Shown: one piece after another, positions 1 through 7,012 of the stretch | Numbering within the stretch: the stretch's first letter is position 1 | Layout: every line of letters begins with the position of its first letter | Assembly (NCBI GenBank): GCA_945861845.1 | Contig: CAMAWS010000100.1 | Span: forward strand, 1 to 8,975 | Length of the DNA: 8,975 nt | DNA from: Candidatus Sulfopaludibacter sp. SbA3 | GTDB lineage: Bacteria > Acidobacteriota > Terriglobia > 20CM-2-55-15 | Direction of reading: 5' to 3' | The notes under the pieces: generated by a model | Told to the model about the DNA's origin: nothing | Database searches by the model: none | Seen by the model: the letters and a program-made list of their open reading frames with translations, nothing else | Translations under genes and position numbers: made by a program

Positions 1-2326
1 TGTAGGGCGTAAGTTCGTCCGCCACAGCAAGCACCAGGTCTCTATCGGTCTTCCGCACCTTGCGTTCGCGACATATCCTCAGAACAGACGCGCTCGCGGC
101 ATACACAATCTCGTGTTTGTCTATCAGATAGTTGTTTCCGTCATACAACGCCTGAAACGGAATGTAATGAAGCATGTTATGCGGGACGATGACCAGCGAG
201 CGCGTTCCAATCAACTCCTGCAACGGCTGAATAAGCTGGCGATGAAGCTCCGCAAGGTGATGCTGAATCGCCTTGAGTAGCAATCCGCCACGGTGCAGAA
301 CGTAGGCCGGCTGCAAATGAAACTTGGAGAGTTGGAAGGTGATGCCCTTCAGGGAAGCGCGCACACTGGCAGTCGTCGTGAGATCAGTCACAACATTGAA
401 ATCGTTGCTCCCGACCACGAACGCGTGAAAGCGATCTCCAACCGCGTAGTATTCGACCAGGACTTCATCCGGCTCCATTAACTGCTGGGTATCCTTGACG
501 CTCGCCAACGGCATCGTCTGCAGAGTTGTCCATCCTGACCGTTCCGAGCCGATGCCTCGCAGCAACTCTATTAGTTGTTCCTCACGGCTTATGATTGCTT
601 CCTTGGTTGTGTGGTCTGATAACGCAGCGCGCGCAGTGGCGCCAGCTTCATTCAGGCGTGTATAAAGGATATTGAGCTCTTCGCGAATCTTTCGTATTTG
701 CTGAAGCCGCGGTGATTCCTCCGAGCCCGCATCCCACATGGTTTCGAGGTTTCTTTCGAGCAGATCGATCAGAGTGCGGGATTTTGATCGTTCGACAAAA
801 TCGAACGCCTCGAGAATGTCGCCCTTGGCCAACTTCAAATTAACGACGTTTTCGTAAACCTGATACTTGTCTCTCCCGAACGACATCCGCATCTCATCGA
901 GCCGGATGTTTCCGCGCAGGGATTCCATGTCCTCAATCGCTTTCAGGTAGAGTTCCTGTGCTTCATCGACGTTTCCGTCAAGCTCCTTCAAGCGGCCGAG
1001 CGTGTTGTAGCACTGGTAGGAAACCCACGGAGCATGAAATCCTTCCAACTCGCCCAGCGCTCTTTGGGCTTCGGCCAACGCCGCGGCTTTGTCATCAAGT
1101 TCCTGCCAGCTTTGGGCTGAAAGCACACGGGCGTTGGCCGCCCGCACCGGCACCTGTTGCTTTTCGAAAATCTCTGCTGAATGTTGAGCGAGTTCCTGTG
1201 CCTTGGAAAACTGCTGCTGGCGGATGAACAACTGAGCCCGCCACAGGTCCACCACGGCGACCCACAATTCATTTCCCTCTTTGACAAATATCTCCCGCGC
1301 CTTCTGAAATGCCTCCTCGGCATCTTTGTCGTTAAGGAGCTTGAATTCGGCTATTCCCCGGAACGTGAGACATTTTGCAGCTTCATAGCTGTTCGCAAGA
1401 CTGTCGAATATTTCAAAGGCGCGCCCCGCAAGCTTGGCGGCATCATCAAAAAGATTCAACTGCAGGTAAATTTCGGCGCGATCCATGTCGCAGAGGCCAA
1501 CCCGGCGAACGTCATTCAATTCTTCGTGCCTCTTGCGTACTTGTTCGAGCATACGAAGCGCGGATGAATAATTTCCACGGCTGAAATGCATCTGCGAAAT
1601 CCCGCGATCAGCGATGGCCGCCCACATCGCCATGTCGTGGCGCTCGCAATGCTGCTTGGTGGTCTCGAATGACCGGAGAGCTTCATCAAACCGATTCATA
1701 TCGGTGAGCACATGCGCACGATTCAGACCAACTGCCGCCTGTGAGATGTAATTTCCCGTGTTCTGGAGAGCCTTCTGCGCATTGTCGTAGTGGGTTAGCG
1801 CATCGGCGTAGCGATTGAGCCGGTAATAGAGATTGCCCAGGGCAATCTCGAGAGTCGGCATGTACTGTGTGTCGTTTGCCTGGACGAGCGCCTCACGCGC
1901 CCGCGAGCCGAGTTCGATTGCTTGATCGTATCGGCTGAGATACATCAGATTGTCGAGTGCAACAACAAGCGTCCGGCCGTATTCCCCGGTTACGCCTGCT
2001 TCCTTGAAAAGCTCCGCGGCGCGCTCAAAATGAGGTTGCGCTTCCGCTGATTTGCGCATCGAACTGAGGACCTGCGCGCGTGAACGGATGGCCCATGCCC
2101 AGGCAATCGGAGTATTAACAATGGACGCGAGATAGAGGTTTGTTTCGACGAGGGTTTCCGAGAGAGAGAGATCCTTCGGAAAGATTTCGCGGATCTTAGT
2201 GGATAGTTGTTCGACGAGAACTTCGCTAGGCGAAACAGGAGCGTCCGAGATGAAAGCCCGCTGCTGGCCAGCATCCCGAATCTGGACGAGGGCGGCCAGA
2301 TACTCCTCGGGACTTGAAAAAGTCAC
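1..2326 (-). CDS. TPR-CHAT domain protein (caspase-like peptidase family), C-terminus beyond window
   Basis: The frame is open from a GTG at 2326 to the left edge, about 775 codons with no stop or frameshift. Residues about 60-440 form helical TPR-like repeats, with recurring patterns such as ALGNLYYRLNRYADALTHYD and EIYLQLNLFDDAAKLAGRAF. Residues about 465-530 match the helical linker usual before CHAT domains (DMESLRGN, then ERSKSRTLIDLLERN). The CHAT domain starts near residue 605 (VLVEYYAVGDRFHAFVV) and includes LVIVPHNMLHYIPFQALYDG and YAASASVLR. In this family the catalytic His (HLATHG-like) and Cys (LSACETG-like) come later, so both lie outside the window and peptidase competence cannot be judged. 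The start is uncertain: GTG 2326 has only a weak AGGA about 12 bases upstream, and no ATG occurs between it and the in-frame TAG at 2387-2389 that ends the upstream zinc-finger gene. It is probably the last known member of the sigma/zinc-finger operon and could be its proteolytic effector. Confidence 0.9.
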   Translation of the reverse strand, partial: MTFSSPEEYLAALVQIRDAGQQRAFISDAPVSPSEVLVEQLSTKIREIFPKDLSLSETLVETNLYLASIVNTPIAWAWAIRSRAQVLSSMRKSAEAQPHFERAAELFKEAGVTGEYGRTLVVALDNLMYLSRYDQAIELGSRAREALVQANDTQYMPTLEIALGNLYYRLNRYADALTHYDNAQKALQNTGNYISQAAVGLNRAHVLTDMNRFDEALRSFETTKQHCERHDMAMWAAIADRGISQMHFSRGNYSSALRMLEQVRKRHEELNDVRRVGLCDMDRAEIYLQLNLFDDAAKLAGRAFEIFDSLANSYEAAKCLTFRGIAEFKLLNDKDAEEAFQKAREIFVKEGNELWVAVVDLWRAQLFIRQQQFSKAQELAQHSAEIFEKQQVPVRAANARVLSAQSWQELDDKAAALAEAQRALGELEGFHAPWVSYQCYNTLGRLKELDGNVDEAQELYLKAIEDMESLRGNIRLDEMRMSFGRDKYQVYENVVNLKLAKGDILEAFDFVERSKSRTLIDLLERNLETMWDAGSEESPRLQQIRKIREELNILYTRLNEAGATARAALSDHTTKEAIISREEQLIELLRGIGSERSGWTTLQTMPLASVKDTQQLMEPDEVLVEYYAVGDRFHAFVVGSNDFNVVTDLTTTASVRASLKGITFQLSKFHLQPAYVLHRGGLLLKAIQHHLAELHRQLIQPLQELIGTRSLVIVPHNMLHYIPFQALYDGNNYLIDKHEIVYAASASVLRICRERKVRKTDRDLVLAVADELTPY

Positions 2327-2372
2327 AATTTGAACGTTTCCTACGTTGGGGTTCGCGCTTCCTCGCGCGGCA

Positions 2373-2396
2373 CAACTCCCAGTGTACTAGGAGTTG
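2373..2396. repeat. Inverted repeat spanning a stop codon
   Basis: CAACTCC (2373-2379) and GGAGTTG (2390-2396) are perfect 7-base complements around a 10-base loop, and the loop itself can pair AGT with ACT. The minus-strand TAG ending the zinc-finger gene (2387-2389) lies inside it. There is no following T-run, so it is not a typical intrinsic terminator. It could affect translation or mRNA processing between the two genes, or be chance. Confidence 0.4.
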
Positions 2397-2995
2397 CCCC
2401 GATGTACGCAGAAAAGCGTGATCTGTCCTTCAGGCAGGTCAACGGAAAGATGGTAGGTGTCTTTCGGCACCTCATCAAACGAAAACTCGCCCACCACATT
2501 CGTTCTAGTTCGATAACGCACAATCCCGTGGGACTCCAGCTTTACTGGTGTGTCGTCAAAAAACTTAGTGTCTGTAGACAATACCTGCCCGACCAGTGTG
2601 ATTCTGTCATTAGCTTCCATGGATTCGATCTTCACGTCCACATCCACGTCACCGGCCCTGAAAAGCAACTGCCGGGGTGGCACCCCTACACGTCGGACGC
2701 CAGCAAGCATGGGCTGATCAAATGTATCGAAGACCAGAGAAGCAATTATCTTGCGCAATTTTCCACTCTCTGCCCTCAAAACTGGCTGGAAGAGGTCGAC
2801 CCCCCATTGCAGCAAGTCGGTGGGTGGCTCAAAGGCAGAATCTTCTTGAAGCCGAGTCGCCAAAACATAAAATTCCTGATGAAGCTCCGCGCAATCTGCG
2901 CACGCAGAAAGGTGTTCCTTCGCCGCCAATTTCTCGACGGAAGATACCTGCTCATCCATGTAACTAACTATATTTTCAACAGTTAAGTGACGCAT
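2387..2995 (-). CDS. Zinc-finger (zf-HC2, anti-sigma-like) protein with C-terminal beta domain
   Basis: A 202-residue protein. ATG 2995 is chosen because GAGGAG (3005-3010) sits 9 bases upstream; a TTG at 3043 would add 16 residues that lie over this ribosome site. The N-terminus has the zinc-binding anti-sigma pattern: His3, then His28-x3-Cys32-x2-Cys35 (EHLSACADC). Residues about 105-120 (PPRQLLFRAGDVDVDVKI) begin a C-terminal portion. Residues about 130-195, including VKLES, TNVVGEFSFDEVPKDTYHL and a closing strand, look like a carboxypeptidase-regulatory-like beta sandwich. No membrane helix is visible, unlike many zinc anti-sigma factors, so it should be cytoplasmic. It lies between the sigma factor gene and the TPR-CHAT gene. 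It may bind the sigma factor or be a target or adaptor for the CHAT protein; neither is shown by the sequence. The domain call is strong, the function is inferred. Confidence 0.88.
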   Translation of the reverse strand: MRHLTVENIVSYMDEQVSSVEKLAAKEHLSACADCAELHQEFYVLATRLQEDSAFEPPTDLLQWGVDLFQPVLRAESGKLRKIIASLVFDTFDQPMLAGVRRVGVPPRQLLFRAGDVDVDVKIESMEANDRITLVGQVLSTDTKFFDDTPVKLESHGIVRYRTRTNVVGEFSFDEVPKDTYHLSVDLPEGQITLFCVHRGNS

Positions 2996-3004
2996 TTCGC
3001 TTAG

Positions 3005-3010
3005 CTCCTC
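3005..3010 (-). promoter_or_regulatory. Ribosome binding site for zinc-finger gene
   Basis: On the minus strand this reads GAGGAG, 9 bases before ATG 2995. It decides the start in favour of this ATG over the TTG at 3043. Confidence 0.7.
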
Positions 3011-3101
3011 ATTGGCTTGATTTAGCTTCAGTGTCTTCAACAACTTCCATTTCCAACCACTAATGAGTCGTATCTGGTTCCGAAAAATACAAGAATCTAT
3101 C

Positions 3102-3671
3102 CTATCTAATGCCTTTTCGCCTCAGAAGTTGGCGGAGCTTATCGAGACATCTGGCTCTGGTCGGACCGATACTTGAAACAGGCATTGCCATATCGTGACT
3201 GATGACATCATAACTTGGCGAACGATTATCGAAGTACAGCATTTCAATCAGGCTTCTGCATCGTTTTGGGAGTTCCTCAACGGCTTCCCTCAAAGTCTGA
3301 TCCCGTTCCGTCTGGAGTCGAAAATGTTCGACATTCTCGAGCGGGTCGGCGGGTTCCTTGAATTCATCATCAGAAGTCGTTTCTCTTGCGCGCTGCGATC
3401 GGACGTAAATACATTGACGAGTGGTCGTCGTCACGAGCCAGGCGGGAACCTTCGTGTCATCTTTCAACTCATGTAGATGCTCAATGAGTTTCAAGCAAAC
3501 CGCCTGAAACACATCGGCGGCATCCGCGGAGCTGAAGTTGAACCGGACTGGAATGGAATATATCAGCCGGCGGTAGCGAACGATCAGGGCTTCCCACGCA
3601 TGGCCGTCTCCCTTCAAACACAACGAAACGAGTTCCTGATCAGTAAGTGTCTTGTACTTGGGCAAACTCAC
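3102..3671 (-). CDS. ECF-like sigma70-family RNA polymerase sigma factor
   Basis: From GTG 3671 the product is 189 residues. Residues about 9-92 are sigma region 2: LTDQELVSLCLKGDGHAWE, then RYRRLIYSIP, then a DVFQAVCLKLIEHL helix and VPAWLVTTTTRQC. A charged linker (about 93-125) follows. Region 4 at about 126-182 has LREAVEELPKRCRSLIEMLY and the HTH end SSIGPTRARCLDKLRQLL. There is no region 3, as expected for ECF factors. GTG 3671 overlaps the stop of the upstream membrane-protein gene (TAGTG), with AGAAAG about 8 bases before it, suggesting translational coupling. A TTG at 3695 would add 8 residues but has no visible ribosome site. The zinc-finger gene follows after about 100 bases. It should direct RNA polymerase to a dedicated regulon; autoregulation is likely for such factors but no promoter motif was recognised. 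Confidence 0.9.
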   Translation of the reverse strand: MSLPKYKTLTDQELVSLCLKGDGHAWEALIVRYRRLIYSIPVRFNFSSADAADVFQAVCLKLIEHLHELKDDTKVPAWLVTTTTRQCIYVRSQRARETTSDDEFKEPADPLENVEHFRLQTERDQTLREAVEELPKRCRSLIEMLYFDNRSPSYDVISHDMAMPVSSIGPTRARCLDKLRQLLRRKGIR

Positions 3672-3919
3672 TATCGGATCTTTCTGGCTTTCCAAAACGT
3701 GTGCAGGCCAAAGATCAGCATCACCGAGGAAAAGAGGATGCTCATCGAAAGCCGCAATGTGCCGCCGTCGGGAGTATTTCGATACTTACGATATTCGTCG
3801 ACAATGCTTGTTATTCCAATCAAAGCAAGAGCCACAAAAAACGTGGCGATTACCTCCAACCAGAGTTGGCGCAGAGAGCGTATAGCATCGCCAAAGATTA
3901 TTCTCAATTTCGCAGCCAT
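3671..3919 (-). CDS. Small two-helix membrane protein
   Basis: An 82-residue protein starting at ATG 3919 (MAAKLRIIF). It has an amphipathic basic N-terminus, a first hydrophobic helix at about residues 20-40 (LWLEVIATFFVALALIGITS), a charged connecting loop with DEYRKYRNTP, a second helix at about 57-76, and a basic tail (KARKIR). By the positive-inside rule both ends face the cytoplasm. Its TAG stop shares a base with the GTG start of the sigma factor gene, so the two are probably co-translated. No strong Shine-Dalgarno is seen before the ATG. I know of no function. Because the zinc-finger protein downstream has no membrane helix, this protein could be the membrane-facing component of the same circuit, which is only inference. 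Reading frame, membrane pattern and coupling make a real gene likely. Confidence 0.72.
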   Translation of the reverse strand: MAAKLRIIFGDAIRSLRQLWLEVIATFFVALALIGITSIVDEYRKYRNTPDGGTLRLSMSILFSSVMLIFGLHTFWKARKIR

Positions 3920-4029
3920 GGAAGGTACCCGACATCCTACACCACTGGAACGGCCACAAACGTGCGCGACGCATGGTGTACGGAAATCAGCCTATCATCT
4001 TCCCACGAAGGCGACGGCTAAATTGTGAA

Positions 4030-4059
4030 TTGACCAAAGGAAAGCCTTCTGCGTACGAT
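4030..4059 (+). promoter_or_regulatory. Candidate sigma70 promoter for the small plus-strand gene
   Basis: TTGACC (4030-4035) matches five of six -35 consensus bases. TACGAT (4054-4059) matches four of six -10 bases, with an 18-base spacer. Transcription would start near 4066, giving a leader of about 35 bases that contains the AAGGAGG ribosome site. Read by eye only. Confidence 0.4.
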
Positions 4060-4085
4060 GGTCAGGCGAGTCACGTCATCGGCAC

Positions 4086-4092
4086 AAGGAGG
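4086..4092 (+). promoter_or_regulatory. Strong Shine-Dalgarno that fixes a TTG start
   Basis: AAGGAGG lies 9 bases before TTG 4102, an ideal spacing. The next in-frame ATG is at 4126, too far away for this site, and the longer in-frame extension back to 3973 would place the site inside coding sequence. Confidence 0.65.
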
Positions 4093-4101
4093 ACGATTCA
4101 T

Positions 4102-4395
4102 TTGGATGACAATCTAAAGCACCTCATGAAGGAACTCGGCGCCGCCATCAATGATGCCTTGTCGGAATCCGAGGAGATCAGTGAAGCCATCCAAAACGTT
4201 CGTAACGTCGGCTATGACGTCTTCCTCGTACTTGAAGCCACAATCGGTTTTAACAAAAGATCAAAAGACGCAGGCAGCGAAGACATAGAAACCGGCGGTC
4301 TGAAGCCGGGCGAAATGAACCTGAAAGTCACAGCGCAGGACCTGAAGTTTCTACGGTCGCTCAAGATCAGCGTAGAAGATCTCGATCAGCATTAG
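4102..4395 (+). CDS. Small acidic conserved-looking protein of unknown function
   Basis: The only confident plus-strand gene. From TTG 4102 it makes 97 residues. The N-terminal half is helical and acidic (LKHLMKELGAAINDALSESE), followed by NVRNVGYDVFLVLEATIGFN. A variable charged stretch at about 52-70 leads to a compact C-terminal helix (VTAQDLKFLRSLKISVEDLD). There is no signal peptide, membrane helix or Cys/His cluster. The pattern of two ordered blocks joined by a charged linker looks like a genuine small cytosolic protein, and I have an impression of similar small proteins in Acidobacteriota, without a known function. Its last 29 bases overlap the end of the glycosyltransferase gene tail to tail. 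An ATG at 4126 would give an 89-residue form. A frame extension upstream to 3973 looks non-coding. Confidence 0.72.
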   Translation: MDDNLKHLMKELGAAINDALSESEEISEAIQNVRNVGYDVFLVLEATIGFNKRSKDAGSEDIETGGLKPGEMNLKVTAQDLKFLRSLKISVEDLDQH

Positions 4396-5353
4396 CCCAC
4401 ATTTCCCCCGCAACTGCAGCAACCGTCCCCACCTCGATCGCTTGTATCGGATTAGCCCGCAGGAATCTGCCGGCCGGGCCAATTGGCTGGAAGTGTTCCG
4501 GAAAGCCGACGCTGAACAGACCAAGTGTTGGAACAGACAGCGCCGGCCCGAGATGCATCGGTCCTGTGTCGTTACTTACGAATAACCGGGCTGACGCCAC
4601 AACCGCTGCAAGTTCGGGAATGGTGACGTTCGTAATCACGGTAAGACGCTCTGAATTTTGGCTCGCGTGCTGAACTTTTCTTGCCAGATCCTGACCTGCA
4701 GGCCCCGAGATCACCAGAACATTTGCTCCGAAACGTGAAATGGCATGATCTGCCAGCATCGCGAATTTTTCCGGAGGCCATATTCTGTCTGTTACGGGAG
4801 CATCAATGTAAAGGGCGAGGCGACGTCCCTGTGGTGCACGCAGCTCGGCCCACTGTCTTAGTCCATCCGGTACGACCAGCGACGGCGAATGCACACTGCT
4901 TCCGCCCAATCGCTGAACAACGCGCATGAACATTTCGGACACATGAAGCTGCTTATCCTCCAAGACAGGAGGCAGATTAAAACAAAACGGCAGGTACGAC
5001 CCATTGTGGCGCTTCATTGCAAGGCGCCGTTGAGCACCGGAAAACCATGCAAGTATGTTTGTCTCGCGAAAACTGTGGAAGTCGATCAAGAGATCGTATC
5101 GCTGTCGACGGAGGTCGCGCACGAGGCGTGTCATATTTCCCAGAGCGCGCAACGGTGAACGATCACGCATTGCAATACGATCAACGCCGATAACCTGGTC
5201 AATCGCCGGGCATAACTCAGGCAACGATGCGTACCGCCGATCCGTAAGGAAGGTCAGATGCGCTGACGGAAAGCGGGACTTCAGTGAGCTCAGCGCGGGC
5301 AGAAGCAAGACGATGTCGCCGAGCCTCGCAAACCGGATGGCAAGAATTTTCAA
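4367..5353 (-). CDS. GT9 family (heptosyltransferase-like) glycosyltransferase
   Basis: A 328-residue protein in the family of ADP-heptose:LPS heptosyltransferases (GT9, GT-B fold), which add heptose or related sugars to lipopolysaccharide core at the inner face of the membrane. The N-terminal domain opens with MKILAIRFARLGDIVLLLPA, holding the conserved GD (residues 12-13), followed by FLTDRRYASL and RYDLLIDFHSFRETN. The C-terminal nucleotide-sugar domain has VLVISGPAGQ and VSNDTGPMHLGPALSVPTLG near residues 259-278. Length is normal for the family. The start is TTG 5353, overlapping the preceding TGA as TTGA, so translation is probably coupled to the Cys-cluster gene upstream. Exact acceptor and sugar cannot be told; WaaC, WaaF and WaaQ types are not distinguishable here. 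Its presence implies a Gram-negative envelope. Confidence 0.9.
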   Translation of the reverse strand: MKILAIRFARLGDIVLLLPALSSLKSRFPSAHLTFLTDRRYASLPELCPAIDQVIGVDRIAMRDRSPLRALGNMTRLVRDLRRQRYDLLIDFHSFRETNILAWFSGAQRRLAMKRHNGSYLPFCFNLPPVLEDKQLHVSEMFMRVVQRLGGSSVHSPSLVVPDGLRQWAELRAPQGRRLALYIDAPVTDRIWPPEKFAMLADHAISRFGANVLVISGPAGQDLARKVQHASQNSERLTVITNVTIPELAAVVASARLFVSNDTGPMHLGPALSVPTLGLFSVGFPEHFQPIGPAGRFLRANPIQAIEVGTVAAVAGEMWANADRDLLR

Positions 5354-5985
5354 GACGGAATGATGAGACCGGCCGGTTGCTCGGCCGCCTGAGCCTGGGT
5401 GGCCATGCTTCTAAGCCAGTGCAGATACTGCCGGCTTTTGGGTCGCGCGTTCGAATGGATCTGAGCCGCAAACGTAAGAAATTCCGTTATTTCTATGGCC
5501 TCAGCCACCTTCATGGCACGGCGATCCGCCGCCTCCTGCGGTTGCATTAACTCGTCCAGCAGGGCCTTCACGTTTCGAAACAACGACTGTCGCACCGGCC
5601 CATCTGGCTGGTAATCATAATGGATCCCACTGGAGAGCGTTTTCAGTGTGGCAGTGAGGGCCTTGAAGACCTCTATAACGTCATTATCTACAAGCCACTG
5701 CGAATTCAGGGACTCCGTAGCCACTGCGCGGCTCAGCAGGTCAAGGATGCCGCTGTATTCGCGAAGAAAAGCATCATTGAATTTGTGAAGCTTAGCCGCA
5801 AGCTCGGGATCCGGGACCCTTTTGTCTGCTTCGTAGGCCCTTCCGGCTTTGAGGTGCACGCAGTCGCTGGGGCAGTCGATCTCAATTTCACGTTTTGTGC
5901 CACAGCAAACGGGGCAAATCTGATCTTCTTTCGCTGGGCAGAACCGTTTGGCGGGCCGATCCGCACACAAGGGGCACATTCCCAT
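5350..5985 (-). CDS. Cys-cluster (putative zinc-binding) protein of unknown function
   Basis: From ATG 5985 this is 211 residues; ATG 5979 or TTG 6003 are alternatives, and none has a clear Shine-Dalgarno. The first 45 residues carry nine Cys: C4-x2-C7, C16, C24-x2-C27-C28, C38-x3-C42 among them (MCPLC, RFCPAK, ICPVCCGTKRE, DCPSDCVHL), enough to bind one or two zinc ions. The cluster resembles treble-clef or zinc-ribbon modules fused to bacterial proteins of unknown role. The remaining part is alpha-helical without membrane segments: about 60-110 (AAKLHKFNDAFLREYSGILD), about 110-150, and a final helical region ending in a low-complexity AQAAEQPAG tail. It lies between pta and the glycosyltransferase gene, overlapping the latter by four bases. 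I do not recognise a function. Confidence 0.82.
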   Translation of the reverse strand: MGMCPLCADRPAKRFCPAKEDQICPVCCGTKREIEIDCPSDCVHLKAGRAYEADKRVPDPELAAKLHKFNDAFLREYSGILDLLSRAVATESLNSQWLVDNDVIEVFKALTATLKTLSSGIHYDYQPDGPVRQSLFRNVKALLDELMQPQEAADRRAMKVAEAIEITEFLTFAAQIHSNARPKSRQYLHWLRSMATQAQAAEQPAGLIIPS

Positions 5986-6006
5986 AAGGCGAAAAGTATA
6001 CAATAA

Positions 6007-6023
6007 GCGGGCTTCACACCCGC
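6007..6023 (-). repeat. Short GC hairpin at the end of pta
   Basis: GCGGG (6019-6023 read on the minus strand) and CCCGC (6007-6011) form a perfect 5-base stem with a 7-base loop that contains the pta stop codon. On the minus strand it is followed by TTATTGTATACTTTT. The T-tract is broken, so a weak terminator or attenuator is possible, or an mRNA stability element, or chance. A TATACT just after it could serve as a -10 for the next gene, but no good -35 was found. Confidence 0.3.
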
Positions 6024-7006
6024 GGTGGCGAACTCTGCAGCGATGTGATTGCCGTCACGTCGATGATATCGTCCACAGAGCATCCACGCGAAAGATCATT
6101 TGCTGGTTTGCAGAGACCCTGTAAGACCGGCCCGATTGCCCGGGCTCCCGCCAGGCGTTCCATCAATTTATAGCTGATATTTCCGGATTGAAGATCGGGA
6201 AAGATCAACGTGTTTGCGCGCCCCTTAACCGGGCTTGTGGGGGCCTTGGACCGCGCGATCTCTGGCACCAGCGCAGCATCTGCCTGTAATTCTCCGTCGA
6301 CCAGCAGAGCCGGATTTCGAGCCTGAACAGTAGTGACGGCCTCGCGAATATGATTCAAGCTGGGGTGATTTGCGCTTCCTTTTGTCGAGAACGCCAGGAA
6401 TGCAACACAGGGCTCGGTTTCGAGAAATATCCGTGTATTGCGCGCAGTTGCGAGCGCGATGTCGGCCAGTTGGGCAACGGTCGGCACAGGGATCACGGCA
6501 CAGTCCGCAAAAACGAGAATTCTCGAAGGAAGAACCATCAAGAAGAAACTAGAGACTACGCTCGACTGCGGTTCAAGCCCGATGCAGTGAATCGCGGCGC
6601 GGACAGTGGCGGCCGTAGTCGTTTCCGCCCCTCCTACAAACCCATCAGCATCCCCTGCGCGAACCATGGCAGCCGCGAAATACATGGGATTTTCGAGCCG
6701 CTTTTGCGCCTCGACCTCGGTGATGCCTTGCGGCCTCCACTCGGGATAAAGCAGACTTGCGTAGCGGTCACGCAGGGATTGCGTCCCCGCGTCCACAATC
6801 TCTATCTGGGAAAGGCTGATTCCGAGCTCGCGGGCTTTCTTTTCGATCGCGGCAGGCGATCCTACGAGAACAGGCTTTGCCATGCGCGTAGAAACTGTCT
6901 CTGCTGCTGCCTGCAGGATACGTTGGTCCGTTGACTCCGGATAGACGATTCGCTTTGGTTCTCTGGCAGCACGCTCACGGAGCCGAACTACAAAGTCACT
7001 CTGCAT
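6014..7006 (-). CDS. pta: Phosphate acetyltransferase (short, class I)
   Basis: A 330-residue protein that interconverts acetyl-CoA plus phosphate and acetyl phosphate plus CoA, in the cytoplasm. Typical family blocks are present: [16 protein letters not shown] near the start, [21 protein letters not shown] in the middle, the [10 protein letters not shown] strand, and [19 protein letters not shown] followed by [19 protein letters not shown] and [10 protein letters not shown] at the C-terminus. The length fits the short class without the extra N-terminal domains of the enterobacterial enzyme. Phosphate butyryltransferase is a related alternative, but the GPVLQGL...NDLSRG end fits Pta. ATG 7006 lies 6 bases after the response-regulator stop codon, so it is almost certainly co-transcribed with it. 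No acetate kinase gene is in the window. Placement behind a two-component system is noteworthy because its product can phosphorylate some response regulators. Confidence 0.93.
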   Translation of the reverse strand: MQSDFVVRLRERAAREPKRIVYPESTDQRILQAAAETVSTRMAKPVLVGSPAAIEKKARELGISLSQIEIVDAGTQSLRDRYASLLYPEWRPQGITEVEAQKRLENPMYFAAAMVRAGDADGFVGGAETTTAATVRAAIHCIGLEPQSSVVSSFFLMVLPSRILVFADCAVIPVPTVAQLADIALATARNTRIFLETEPCVAFLAFSTKGSANHPSLNHIREAVTTVQARNPALLVDGELQADAALVPEIARSKAPTSPVKGRANTLIFPDLQSGNISYKLMERLAGARAIGPVLQGLCKPANDLSRGCSVDDIIDVTAITSLQSSPPRV

Positions 7007-7012
7007 CGACTG

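Noticed and set aside
2160..2171. GA dinucleotide run (six units)
   Set aside because: It lies within the TPR-CHAT coding sequence, encodes ordinary Leu/Ser residues, and is too short to suggest phase variation.
2330..2986. Long plus-strand reading frame opposite the zinc-finger gene
   Set aside because: It mirrors the zinc-finger gene almost exactly and its protein has no recognisable pattern, while the minus strand has a zinc motif, a beta domain and a good ribosome site.
3477..4028. Plus-strand reading frame opposite the sigma factor and membrane protein genes
   Set aside because: It spans two real minus-strand genes and the gap beyond them, and its composition looks non-coding.
3920..4029. 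Promoter for the membrane protein/sigma factor operon
   Set aside because: A TAGGAT-like -10 can be found on the minus strand but no -35 at proper spacing, and a GGAAC on the plus strand lacks a partner, so no site is called.
3973..4101. Upstream extension of the small plus-strand gene to an ATG at 3973
   Set aside because: The AAGGAGG at 4086-4092 and the candidate promoter would fall inside it, and the extra 43 residues look unlike protein-coding sequence.
6350..6934. Plus-strand reading frame inside pta
   Set aside because: It is antisense to a clear Pta with intact family motifs, and the translation is rich in Arg, Cys and Ser as expected for a shadow frame.
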